From the NCBI RefSeq assembly GCF_002078015.1, contig NZ_LWBP01000112.1:62001-126000 (forward strand): a DNA stretch of 64,000 nucleotides. The letters are read 5' to 3'. A model generated the notes under the pieces. It did no database searches, was not told the origin of the DNA, and saw only the letters and a program-made list of their open reading frames with translations. Each line of letters starts with the position of its first letter. The stretch's first letter is position 1. This DNA is from Niastella populi. GTDB lineage: Bacteria > Bacteroidota > Bacteroidia > Chitinophagales > Chitinophagaceae. Made by a program: the position numbers and the translations under genes. Positions 43,056 through 51,196 of this stretch are shown in pieces.

Positions 43056-44192
43056 ATGAGAAAGTTTATTAAGGCTATTGTAGTTGTCATTCTGTCGATT
43101 ATTGTCGCTTTTTCTGCATATGCCGTCATTTCAGGCCGCACTTATCTTTTTGAGGCGGTATGGTACAACTTTGCCGATATTGACGATTATAAAATATTCT
43201 CCAATAACACCGTGGTCACCGGTGAACCGCAGCCCTGGGTTATTTCCACAGGGTATAACAGGAACCCGCTGCCGGTTGCATTGAAGAAAATGCTGGAAGA
43301 ACTGGAAACCGTTGCAGTGCTGGCCATCAGGAATGATTCGGTTTTGTATGAATTTTATTGGGATGGCTACAGCGATTCTACCTTATCCGGTTCTTTTTCC
43401 ATGGCCAAAAGCATAACCAGCCTGCTGGTGGGTGCTGCCCTTAAGGAAGGAAAGATCAAATCGCTTGAGGAACCGGCAGGCAATTACCTGCGGGAATTCA
43501 AAACCGGCGAAAAAGCAAAACTGCGTATTATCGATCTGCTTACCATGAGCAGTGGCAGCAACTGGGATGAGTCATATGCCAACCCGTTTTCGGTTACTAC
43601 CGAATTGTATTACGGGCATAACATTTACAAAACAGCTACCGGGGTTTCCATTATACACCAGCCGGGCACCCTGCACGAATACAAATCGGGCGATACGCAA
43701 CTACTGGGGCTCATATTGGAAAAGGCAACCGGAAAATCGCTCAGCGCATATGCTTCGGAGAAACTGTGGCAACCGATGGGGGCCGAACATGCAGCATTAT
43801 GGAGCACCGACCGCATAGGTGGAAGCGAAAAGGCCTATTGTTGCTTTAATTCCAACGCCCGCGATTTTGCCCGTTTGGGCAAACTGATGCTCGACAGCGG
43901 CCGCTGGAAGGGCAATGAAATAATTCCCCTGGACTACTTTCACCAATCGGTAAAGCCCTGTATGATCCCCGATGCCACCGGCAAACCCTGTACGTATTAT
44001 GGCTATCAGTGGTGGATAGTTCCCAGCCGGCCCGAAATATTTTATGCCCGCGGCATTCTGGGACAATACGTGATTGTTATTCCTTCCAAAAAAACAATAA
44101 TTGTGCGGCTTGGGAAGAAGCGCTCCGACAGGCGGATAGACAATGCGCCGGCAGAGGTAGATGCACTTATTCGTTGGGGAATGAGTTTTTAA
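43056..44192 (+). CDS. Serine hydrolase, class C beta-lactamase fold
   Basis: 378 residues with one N-terminal signal or anchor helix (FIKAIVVVILSIIVAFSAYAVI). The penicillin-binding fold has its nucleophile in Ser115-Met-Ala-Lys118 (SGSFSMAKSITS), the second motif Tyr-x-Ser in EYKSGDTQLLG, and GILGQY in place of the KTG motif. LRIIDLLTMSSGSNWDE is typical of the Beta-lactamase family of esterases and D-peptidases. Substrate unknown; it need not give drug resistance. Confidence 0.88.
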   Translation: MRKFIKAIVVVILSIIVAFSAYAVISGRTYLFEAVWYNFADIDDYKIFSNNTVVTGEPQPWVISTGYNRNPLPVALKKMLEELETVAVLAIRNDSVLYEFYWDGYSDSTLSGSFSMAKSITSLLVGAALKEGKIKSLEEPAGNYLREFKTGEKAKLRIIDLLTMSSGSNWDESYANPFSVTTELYYGHNIYKTATGVSIIHQPGTLHEYKSGDTQLLGLILEKATGKSLSAYASEKLWQPMGAEHAALWSTDRIGGSEKAYCCFNSNARDFARLGKLMLDSGRWKGNEIIPLDYFHQSVKPCMIPDATGKPCTYYGYQWWIVPSRPEIFYARGILGQYVIVIPSKKTIIVRLGKKRSDRRIDNAPAEVDALIRWGMSF

Positions 44193-44194
44193 GG

Positions 44195-44420
44195 GTTTGT
44201 AGTTTATGGTTTGTGGTTGCTTTTTATTCAGGCAACCCCAACGGTTTTTATCTGTCTGAAAACCGGTCAGTAAGCTGTTGTTAAACCTCTACTAAGGCGG
44301 GAAACATCCACAAACGACAAACAACAAACCTTTAACTGCCTGAACCAAAGGCGGTAAGCTATTGTTAAACCTCTACAAAGCCCGGAAATAACCACAAACC
44401 ACAAACCGTAAACAATAAAC
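44195..44420. repeat. 74-bp direct repeat with paired short-period arms
   Basis: A segment containing TAAGCTGTTGTTAAACCTCT (44271) recurs with about 15-20% differences 84 bp on (44355, TAAGCTATTGTTAAACCTCT). Each copy ends in an ACAAAC-rich array. The GTTTGTAGTTTATGG arm at 44195-44217 is complementary to the last array (44390-44420). Confidence 0.6.
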
Positions 44421-44428
44421 TCTTTTCA

Positions 44429-44436
44429 TACCTTTG
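44429..44436 (+). promoter_or_regulatory. -7 element TACCTTTG of bshB1
   Basis: Full TAnnTTTG match followed by CGG, 17 bp from the ATG. The -33 region is array sequence with no TTTG. Confidence 0.5.
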
Positions 44437-44452
44437 CGGCTCAAATTTTATT

Positions 44453-45190
44453 ATGAAACTGGATTTACTGGCCATAGGCGTTCATCCTGATGATGTGGAA
44501 TTAAGCTGTTCGGGAACGATCCTTAATGAAATAAAGCGGGGCAGGAAAGCCGGGATCCTCGATCTTACACAAGGGGAACTGGGCACCCGGGGAACCATTG
44601 AAACCCGGTATGCCGAGGCTGCCAAAGCCGCTGAAATAATGGGTGTGCAGGTGCGTGCCAACCTGAAAATGCGCGATGGCTTTTTTAAGAACGATGAGGA
44701 GCACCAGCTGCAGCTGATACGGGCCATCAGGACCTGGCAGCCCGAAGTAGTGCTGGCGAATGCGCTGGAAGACCGTCACCCCGATCATGGCCGTGCCGGC
44801 CAACTGATAGCCACAGCCTGTTTTTTATCGGGTTTGGCGAAAATTGAAACAAAAGATGAGAACGGGAACCCGCAACAACGCTGGCGCCCTAAATACATAC
44901 TGCATTATTTGCAGGACTGGTATCATGAGCCCGACCTGCTCATTGATATCTCCGATGTGTTCGAGCAGCGCATGGAAGCCGTAAAAGCATATTCAACGCA
45001 ATTCTTCAATAAAGAGAATGGAGGCGACGGGCCGCAAACCTATATTTCCACACCTGATTTCCTCGATAGCGTAATTGGCCGTGCCCGGATGATGGGAAAA
45101 CGTATCGGCGTAAAATATGCCGAAGGGTTTATTTGTGAGAAGAAGATAGGGATCAGGAATTTAGACGCTTTATTACAGGTTGAAACTTAG
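44453..45190 (+). CDS. bshB1: Bacillithiol biosynthesis deacetylase BshB1
   Basis: 245 residues. LmbE/PIG-L fold zinc deacetylase that removes the acetyl group from GlcNAc-malate in bacillithiol synthesis. The zinc site is His11-Pro-Asp13-Asp14 (GVHPDD) with the later HPDHGRAG. ILDLTQGELGTRGTIETRYAEAAKAAEIMGV and RPKYILHYLQDWYHEPDLLIDISDVFEQRMEA are typical of the BshB1 branch. bshA and bshC are not in the window. Many Bacteroidota make bacillithiol. Confidence 0.9.
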   Translation: MKLDLLAIGVHPDDVELSCSGTILNEIKRGRKAGILDLTQGELGTRGTIETRYAEAAKAAEIMGVQVRANLKMRDGFFKNDEEHQLQLIRAIRTWQPEVVLANALEDRHPDHGRAGQLIATACFLSGLAKIETKDENGNPQQRWRPKYILHYLQDWYHEPDLLIDISDVFEQRMEAVKAYSTQFFNKENGGDGPQTYISTPDFLDSVIGRARMMGKRIGVKYAEGFICEKKIGIRNLDALLQVET

Positions 45191-45260
45191 TTGACGGGTT
45201 GAATAGTTAACGAGTTGACAAGGCAAAAGTTAACAAGTCGATAAGGTTACAGGTCAACAA
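45189..45260. repeat. Short-period array (GTTGACGGGTTGAATAG family)
   Basis: Eight-nt words GTTAACGAGTTGACAAG run from the bshB1 stop into the gap. The last copies change to AACAAGTCGATAAGG. Confidence 0.5.
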
Positions 45261-45341
45261 ATAAGATAGTTCCCTGTTATAATGCAGAACAAAGAATTTT
45301 AAACCTTTAAACGTGCCGCCAGCCGGGCGGATCTGGAAGAA

Positions 45342-46217
45342 ATGACAAAAGTAAAAGTAGGGATGGTGCAAATGAGCTGCACCAACGATAAAGATGCCAA
45401 CCTGCAGAAAGCGATCGCCAAAGTACGTGAGGCGGCAGCCAAAGGTGCGCAGATCGTGTGTTTGCAGGAGCTCTTCACTTCGCTCTATTTCTGCGATGTG
45501 GAAGATTATGACAACTTTAAACTGGCAGAGCCCATTCCCGGTCCTTCTACTGAAGCGCTGGCTAAGGTAGCGGCTGAAACCGGTGTGGTGATCATTGCTT
45601 CCTTGTTTGAAAAAAGAACACAGGGCATTTATCACAATACTACCGCCGTGCTCGATGCCGATGGTACGTACCTGGGTAAATACCGTAAAATGCATATACC
45701 CGATGACCCGGCGTACTATGAGAAATTCTATTTCACGCCCGGCGATCTGGGATACAAAGTGTTCAAAACAAAATTCGCCACTATTGGCGTGCTCATCTGC
45801 TGGGATCAGTGGTATCCTGAAGCAGCGCGGATCACGACGCTGATGGGAGCCGAGATCCTGTTCTACCCAACCGCTATCGGCTGGGCCACTTCACAGGATG
45901 ATGAAACCAATGTAGAACAGTATAATGCGTGGCAAACCATACAACGCGGTCATGCCGTGGCAAATGGGGTGCACGTAGTTAGCGTAAACCGCGTAGGGCT
46001 CGAGCAGAACGGCGCCATGAAATTCTGGGGCGGTTCATTCGTGAGCAATCCCTTCGGCACTATTCTATACCAGGCATCGGCCGATCAGGAAGAAGTGCAT
46101 GTGATGGAACTGAATACCGGTCTGAGCGATCGTTATCGCACCCACTGGCCGTTTTTGCGCGACCGCAGGATCGATAGCTACCAACCCATTACAAAACGGT
46201 TTATAGACGAGGACTAA
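45342..46217 (+). CDS. aguB: N-carbamoylputrescine amidase
   Basis: 291 residues, nitrilase superfamily. It hydrolyses N-carbamoylputrescine to putrescine, CO2 and ammonia. The Glu-Lys-Cys triad is visible: Glu in CLQELFTSLYFC, Lys in YRKMHIPDDP, Cys153 in GVLICWDQWYPEAAR. EKFYFTPGD and the C-terminal DRRIDSYQPITKRF are typical of AguB. The agmatine deiminase that makes its substrate is 87 bp downstream, which fixes the role. Confidence 0.94.
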   Translation: MTKVKVGMVQMSCTNDKDANLQKAIAKVREAAAKGAQIVCLQELFTSLYFCDVEDYDNFKLAEPIPGPSTEALAKVAAETGVVIIASLFEKRTQGIYHNTTAVLDADGTYLGKYRKMHIPDDPAYYEKFYFTPGDLGYKVFKTKFATIGVLICWDQWYPEAARITTLMGAEILFYPTAIGWATSQDDETNVEQYNAWQTIQRGHAVANGVHVVSVNRVGLEQNGAMKFWGGSFVSNPFGTILYQASADQEEVHVMELNTGLSDRYRTHWPFLRDRRIDSYQPITKRFIDED

Positions 46218-46304
46218 ATACAGCTACAAGTTGTAAGCAAATACGGTTCGCCCGGCGCGGCAACTAAGAACTTAAAACCAGGAACTCAGAACTTATTACT
46301 AAGA

Positions 46305-47369
46305 ATGGCATCATTTCAGTTTCCAGATACACCAACACCCAAAGAATCAGGCTATTTCTTTCCCGCCGAATTTGCGCCGCATACCGCCACGTGGTTAAGC
46401 TGGCCGCATAAAGAGGCATCATGGCCCGGTAAAATTGAAAGCATTTATCCTAATTACAGCCAGTTCATAAAAGAGGTGGCTGCGGGTGAGAACGTGTGCA
46501 TCAACGTGATAAATGAAGCCATGAAGGCTTTTGCCATCAAATGCCTGAGAGAGGCAGGTGCTGACCTCGGCAAAATTCAATTCTTCATTCACCCAACCAA
46601 CGATGCCTGGTGCCGCGATCATGGTCCGGCTTTTTTGATAAATCCCAACGCCGAAATCAAAAAAGTGATTGTTGACTGGGGGTATAATGCATGGGGAAAT
46701 AAATATCCGCCATACGATCTCGATGATGTTATTCCTACTTTAATAGGCAAACACTACAACATTCCGGTATATAACCCTGGTATTGTGATGGAGGGTGGTT
46801 CTGTTGAGTTTAACGGACAGGGCACCTTGCTTACTTCAACGGCCTGTTTGTTGAACGAAAATCGTAACCCGCATTTGAACCGGCAGCAGATAGAAGAATA
46901 CCTGTATAATTATTACGGGGTAGAGCAGGTGCTGTGGGTTGATGAAGGTATTGTTGGCGATGATACCGACGGGCATATCGATGATACCGTTCGTTTTGTA
47001 AATGCCAATACCGTTTTGACCGTAATAGAGGAAAACAAACAGGACGAGAATTACGAGCTGTTGCAACATAATTTACGTCAGCTGAAAAGCATGCGTTTGC
47101 TGAACGGCCAGCAGTTGAATATTGTTGAGCTGCCTATGCCCAATGCGGTGGTATATGATGGCCAGCGTTTGCCGGCTTCTTATGCAAACTTCTACATTGC
47201 CAATGCGGCGGTCATTGTGCCTACATTCCGTTGCGTCAATGATGATAAGGCATTGCAGATAATTCAGCAGCATTTCCCCGATAGAAAAGTAGTGGGCATC
47301 GATTCGACCGATATCATTTGGGGTTTGGGAAGTTTCCATTGTTTAAGCCAGCAGGAGCCGGCTGTGTAA
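46305..47369 (+). CDS. aguA: Agmatine deiminase
   Basis: 354 residues, guanidino-group-modifying fold. It converts agmatine to N-carbamoylputrescine. Motifs: ATWLSWPHKEASWPGK, TNDAWCRDHGPAFLIN, VMEGGSVEFNGQGTLLT, VGDDTDGHIDDTVRF with the catalytic Asp and His, and the nucleophile Cys346 in GSFHCLSQQ. It follows aguB and is closed by a terminator. No arginine decarboxylase is in the window, so agmatine comes from elsewhere. Confidence 0.95.
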   Translation: MASFQFPDTPTPKESGYFFPAEFAPHTATWLSWPHKEASWPGKIESIYPNYSQFIKEVAAGENVCINVINEAMKAFAIKCLREAGADLGKIQFFIHPTNDAWCRDHGPAFLINPNAEIKKVIVDWGYNAWGNKYPPYDLDDVIPTLIGKHYNIPVYNPGIVMEGGSVEFNGQGTLLTSTACLLNENRNPHLNRQQIEEYLYNYYGVEQVLWVDEGIVGDDTDGHIDDTVRFVNANTVLTVIEENKQDENYELLQHNLRQLKSMRLLNGQQLNIVELPMPNAVVYDGQRLPASYANFYIANAAVIVPTFRCVNDDKALQIIQQHFPDRKVVGIDSTDIIWGLGSFHCLSQQEPAV

Positions 47370-47395
47370 ATCTGAAATAGTATAACCTAATATAG

Positions 47396-47430
47396 GCACA
47401 ACAACTGAATAAGTCTGTTGTGCTTTTTTT
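47396..47430 (+). terminator. Terminator of aguB-aguA
   Basis: GCACAACA and TGTTGTGC form an 8-bp stem with a 12-nt loop followed by seven T. Confidence 0.8.
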
Positions 47431-47548
47431 GTCTTAAGAAGTTAATCACGATCAATTCAGTTAGTTTCGTTAATACCTGCCGTTAGTTTATTTTTACTAA
47501 CGGGTATCTCTGTTTTGGAAACTAATGTGCTTGTCTGAAGTATGAAAT

Positions 47549-47698
47549 ATGAAAAGTATGAAATCCCTGGAAAAGTATAAGGGGCAAGTGATCTTTAAGG
47601 AAAAATTAGACAAGGCTAATAAAATGCTTACAACTTATGGTGTGCCAAAATCAGCCGGTACACCTAATATTAATACCCCAAAGTCAAAGAAGAAGTAA
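47549..47698 (+). CDS. Possible small protein, 49 aa
   Basis: ATG at 47549, stop at 47696-47698. The product is basic and hydrophilic: KSLEKYKGQVIFKEKLDKANKML is helical, then a Gly/Pro/Asn-rich stretch and a lysine-rich end (KSKKK). The size and layout recall Bacteroidota small peptides but no family or processing site is recognised. It has its own space after the aguA terminator and ends 8 bp before the convergent thrC stop. Confidence 0.4.
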   Translation: MKSMKSLEKYKGQVIFKEKLDKANKMLTTYGVPKSAGTPNINTPKSKKK

Positions 47699-47706
47699 TC
47701 ATAGTT

Positions 47707-48882
47707 TTATAAAATATTTTCCAGGTACTTATACCCGCTCCCCGTGTTCAACAACAAGATCTTCTCGGCCCGCTGAACAATTCCCTGCTGCACCAGTTGC
47801 AATAACGCGCTCCACAATGCGCCGCCTTCGGGGGCAATGATCAGGCCTTCCTTTCGTGCAATTTCTTTTACCGCAGCTACCATCTCATTATCGCTAACGG
47901 CCAGCGGTTGGCCTTTCGATTCGCGCAGCGCTTTCAACATCATATCTTCTGCAAAGGGATTAGGTACTGCCAGTCCATTCGCGAGGGAAGGTTGGCCGGT
48001 ATAATTTTTTGCGTTGGGTTGTAATCCTTTCCAGGTTTGTACCACAGGCTGGCAGTTTTCTGCCTGTATAGCATACAGGCGGGGAAGTTTTTCGTCTATC
48101 CAGCCCATTTGCTGCATTTCCTTAAACGCTTTCCACATGCCGATCAACCCCGTACCGCCACCGGTTGGGTAAAGGATCACATCGGGCAGCGTCCAGTTGT
48201 TTTGTTCTGCAATTTCATAGCCCATGGTTTTTTTACCTTCCAGCCGGTAAGGCTCTTTCATGGTAGAGATATCGAAACAGTTGATCGACTCTTTTAGCCG
48301 GGCTACTTTTTTGGCGCAGTCACTTATGAGCCCGTCGACCAAAATCAGTTCAGCGCCGTACAGTTCGCATTCATCTTTAAATACCTGCGGCGTATGCCGG
48401 GGCATTACTACAATTGCTTTCAACCCTGCTTTGGCGCAATAGCCTGCCAGCGCCCCGCCGGCGTTACCGGCTGTTGGTATGATGCAGGTTTCCACCCCGA
48501 ATTCCTTTGCTTTTGAAACGGCAGCGCTTAATCCCCTTGCTTTAAATGAACCCGTCGGGTTCTTCGATTCATCTTTCAAATAGAGATTAGGCAACTCATA
48601 GGCTGCCTGTAAACGTTTTAGTTCAAGAATGGGCGTCATGCCTTCGCCAAGGCTTACGATGTTCTCTTCTTCCAGCACAGGCAAAACTTCTTTGTAACGC
48701 CACATGGTGGCCGGGCGGTTGTGCAGCACCGTTTTTGCCGGTACTTCATCCAGGTTGTATCCGGCTGTCAGTGGCTGCCGGCAACAGGCAGAAAAAGATT
48801 GTATCTCAAATGCACTGTAAGTTTGTTCGCACTGCGAACACACAAGCTGTGATAACGAGGTAAGTGGTTGTACTGTTTTCAT
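47707..48882 (-). CDS. thrC: Threonine synthase
   Basis: 391 residues from the ATG whose complement ends at 48882; a possible start ten codons earlier lacks conservation features. PLP enzyme making threonine from O-phosphohomoserine. The N-terminal zinc-ribbon-like cysteines (LVCSQCEQTY, SACC) are those of the archaeal/plant-like type. The PLP lysine is in DESKNPTGSFKARG, and the phosphate-binding loop in PTGGGTGLIGMW. LGEGMTPI and TAGNAGGALAGY also fit. Related PLP ligases (threonine dehydratase) lack the ribbon. It stands alone, with no hom or thrB beside it. Confidence 0.9.
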   Translation of the reverse strand: MKTVQPLTSLSQLVCSQCEQTYSAFEIQSFSACCRQPLTAGYNLDEVPAKTVLHNRPATMWRYKEVLPVLEEENIVSLGEGMTPILELKRLQAAYELPNLYLKDESKNPTGSFKARGLSAAVSKAKEFGVETCIIPTAGNAGGALAGYCAKAGLKAIVVMPRHTPQVFKDECELYGAELILVDGLISDCAKKVARLKESINCFDISTMKEPYRLEGKKTMGYEIAEQNNWTLPDVILYPTGGGTGLIGMWKAFKEMQQMGWIDEKLPRLYAIQAENCQPVVQTWKGLQPNAKNYTGQPSLANGLAVPNPFAEDMMLKALRESKGQPLAVSDNEMVAAVKEIARKEGLIIAPEGGALWSALLQLVQQGIVQRAEKILLLNTGSGYKYLENIL

Positions 48883-48948
48883 TGTTCCGTAATGACAAGG
48901 TAAAAGTAACAACCTGCTGCAAACGCAACGATACCGTTTGCTTATATG

Positions 48949-49857
48949 CTATAACTTTTTGTTATAATGGCTGGTAGCCAGTTTAATGAAGAGTTGATTG
49001 ATGCGATCCGTTTCTGAACCGCGCCGTTGCATAAAATAGAACGCACGATGTATTTGCAAACCAGCAATGGATAACCGAACCAGTTCGCCATTCTTCAGTT
49101 GCCTCGCAACTGACCGCAACGGCAAAAAGCCCAGGCAAACATCATCGAGCAGAAAATTCTTCAGGGCCTCGGTTCCGCCCAGTACTATTTTATGTTGCAG
49201 ATCGGCGATACTTATTTTACATTTTTGCAATGCTTCGGTAACCGCTGCCAGTGTGCCGGAACCTCTTTCACGTAAGGCTACGGGTAGGGTCCTCAGGTCA
49301 TCGGGAGTGAGGTTTTTCTTTTTTACCAGGTTGCTTTTGGCGCTGCAAACGGGTATTACCTCATCTGTTAAAAAGAACTGATATTTCACGGAGGTAATGG
49401 TGTTGCGCCCTTCGGTGATGGCGAGGTCGATCTCATGATCGAGCAGGGCTTTCAGAATGTTCTCCGAGTTGCGGTTAATAAGGGTGAGATCGATATTGGG
49501 ATATTGTTGGTGAAAGGCCGAGAAAACGGGTGGAATAACGTAAAGTGATATGGTAGTGCTGGTGCCCAGCGTTAGCGAGCCCCGGGCTAGCTGCAGATTC
49601 TTTTGTTTGGTAAGGTCGAATTCCAGCTGGCGTTGCAGCTCCCGGGCTTTTACCACGGATTCGAGCAGGATCCGGCCTTCGCTGGTGAGCGATACCGAAT
49701 TGCCTTTACGTTCGAACAGGCTTACTTTATAATGCTTTTCGAGTGATTGAATGTGTTTGGTAATAGCCGGCTGACTGATAAATAAAATATCGGCCGCTTT
49801 GGAGAAGCTGAGGTGGGAAGCCACTTCAAAAAAAACAATATGACTGTAACTGAGCAT
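48949..49857 (-). CDS. LysR-family transcriptional regulator
   Basis: 302 residues. The N-terminal winged helix (FFEVASHLSFSKAADILFISQPAITKHIQSLEKHYKVSLFERKG) is the LysR DNA-binding domain. The C-terminal substrate-binding fold starts GSLTLGTSTTISLYVIPPVFSAFHQQYPNIDLTL. This pattern resembles CysB/CysL-like regulators. It lies upstream of thrC on the same strand, but a 66-bp gap and the different role leave its target open. Confidence 0.88.
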   Translation of the reverse strand: MLSYSHIVFFEVASHLSFSKAADILFISQPAITKHIQSLEKHYKVSLFERKGNSVSLTSEGRILLESVVKARELQRQLEFDLTKQKNLQLARGSLTLGTSTTISLYVIPPVFSAFHQQYPNIDLTLINRNSENILKALLDHEIDLAITEGRNTITSVKYQFFLTDEVIPVCSAKSNLVKKKNLTPDDLRTLPVALRERGSGTLAAVTEALQKCKISIADLQHKIVLGGTEALKNFLLDDVCLGFLPLRSVARQLKNGELVRLSIAGLQIHRAFYFMQRRGSETDRINQLFIKLATSHYNKKL

Positions 49858-49886
49858 TCAGTTAATAGTATTATTCACCGCTGTAA

Positions 49887-50104
49887 GTTTGAGCTTAACG
49901 CTTAATGCCGAACGCTTAACGCAAAATACAACTGAAGGATAAAAGCCGAAGCAGGGCAAATACGAATACAGTTGAAAATTAACGCTGAATGCCCAAAGCA
50001 CAGGCTGTCGGGAATTACGGCTTATAACCTTGCGGGTAGGCAGTAGCAGACTAGTCGGAATTTCGCGAGCAAGCCTTAAGCGTTAGGCGTTCAGCGTTCA
50101 GCAT
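49887..50104. repeat. Paired short-period array (CTTAACGC family)
   Basis: The left arm AGCTTAACGCTTAATGCCGA (49891-49922) and right arm GCCTTAAGCGTTAGGCGTTC (50073-50104) are complementary; the same word family occurs at 3459-3580. They flank about 150 bp of otherwise featureless sequence. Confidence 0.6.
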
Positions 50105-50105
50105 T

Positions 50106-50933
50106 TTATTGGTGTATGGCCACAATTGGAATATGGCTGTGATAGGCCAGCTTTTTGGTGTGGCTGGTTTTGAACAGACCGCTGAGGAAAGAACGTTCCC
50201 TGGGAACAATTACGATCAGGTCGATATTCTTGTCTTCGGCAAACTGGCTGATGGCGTCAAAGAAATCATATTGCCTGATGAAGTAAAACTCAGGTGTATA
50301 CTTACTCAACATGGTTTCCAGCTTTTTTCTTTCAGCTTTGTATTCGTCGGTGAGCTCAACATAATGCTCGCTATCGACATTCACTATATGCAGGGCTGGT
50401 TTGAACAGGTCGAGGGTGGCTTTCAGCGGCGCCAGGGGAATAGTGGAATCAACATCTTTAAAGTCGCTGGCGAGCACCACATTTTTGATCTTGCGGTATT
50501 TTGCGTCTGGCGGAATGATCAAAACCGGGCAGGCGCTTTCCTGGGCCATTTCGAGGGTATTGCTACCCATAAAGATCTGCTCGAGGCGGGTGGCGCCGGT
50601 AATACCCATTATCACCAGGTCAATGCCCTGGTGGCGAACATAGCGGCTGAGGATTTCCACAAGGGAAGAGCCTTTTTCCATAACGAATTCAATAGGTACG
50701 TTGGCTACGGCTAACAGTTCGTCTTTCAACTGGCTAAGCGCCTGTGAAAGAATGATACGACGGTCATCATCGTCTTCGGTTAAAGGAGATCCGTCTGAGC
50801 CGCCGGTTATCTTATCTGATACATGGATCAGTATGATCGTTGCATTTTGAACGTCTGCAGCCATTTGAGCGGCAAACAGGGCCGCATTCTTCGATGTATC
50901 TGAAAAGTCAGTAGGAACCAGCAATTTCTTCAT
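50106..50933 (-). CDS. Universal stress protein with two tandem UspA domains
   Basis: 275 residues. Domain 1 (about 1-145) has the ATP-binding pattern G-x2-G-x9-G-S in MGITGATRLEQIFMGSNT. Domain 2 (about 150-275) keeps the fold (KNVVLASDFKDV ... HSHIPIVAIHQ) but lacks those glycines, so it probably does not bind ATP. Tandem Usp proteins act in stress survival. A second Usp domain in this window is fused to the manganese transporter. Confidence 0.9.
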   Translation of the reverse strand: MKKLLVPTDFSDTSKNAALFAAQMAADVQNATIILIHVSDKITGGSDGSPLTEDDDDRRIILSQALSQLKDELLAVANVPIEFVMEKGSSLVEILSRYVRHQGIDLVIMGITGATRLEQIFMGSNTLEMAQESACPVLIIPPDAKYRKIKNVVLASDFKDVDSTIPLAPLKATLDLFKPALHIVNVDSEHYVELTDEYKAERKKLETMLSKYTPEFYFIRQYDFFDAISQFAEDKNIDLIVIVPRERSFLSGLFKTSHTKKLAYHSHIPIVAIHQ

Positions 50934-51196
50934 GTATTTGATTGTTTTTGGGAAGTTACAAATTAATGATCATTCAATAAAGAGGATCAATCGTTTGCAT
51001 TAATTTTCATGGAAGTGACCGGATATTTTCCCTTAATTTACAAACCGGCAATCGGCAGTCGGCAATGCAGACCGCCCTGCAATTGGCTGGCCTACAATTC
51101 GGGTGCAACCATTTCGCGGCTAACTCCGACTTTGGGGTTATTCACGATTGCCGATTCACGATTCACGAAAAAACATCCTCAAAGAATAAGATTAAT

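Noticed and set aside
50109-50714. 201-codon open frame on the plus strand
   Set aside because: Antisense to the tandem universal stress protein, which has a clear fold signature.
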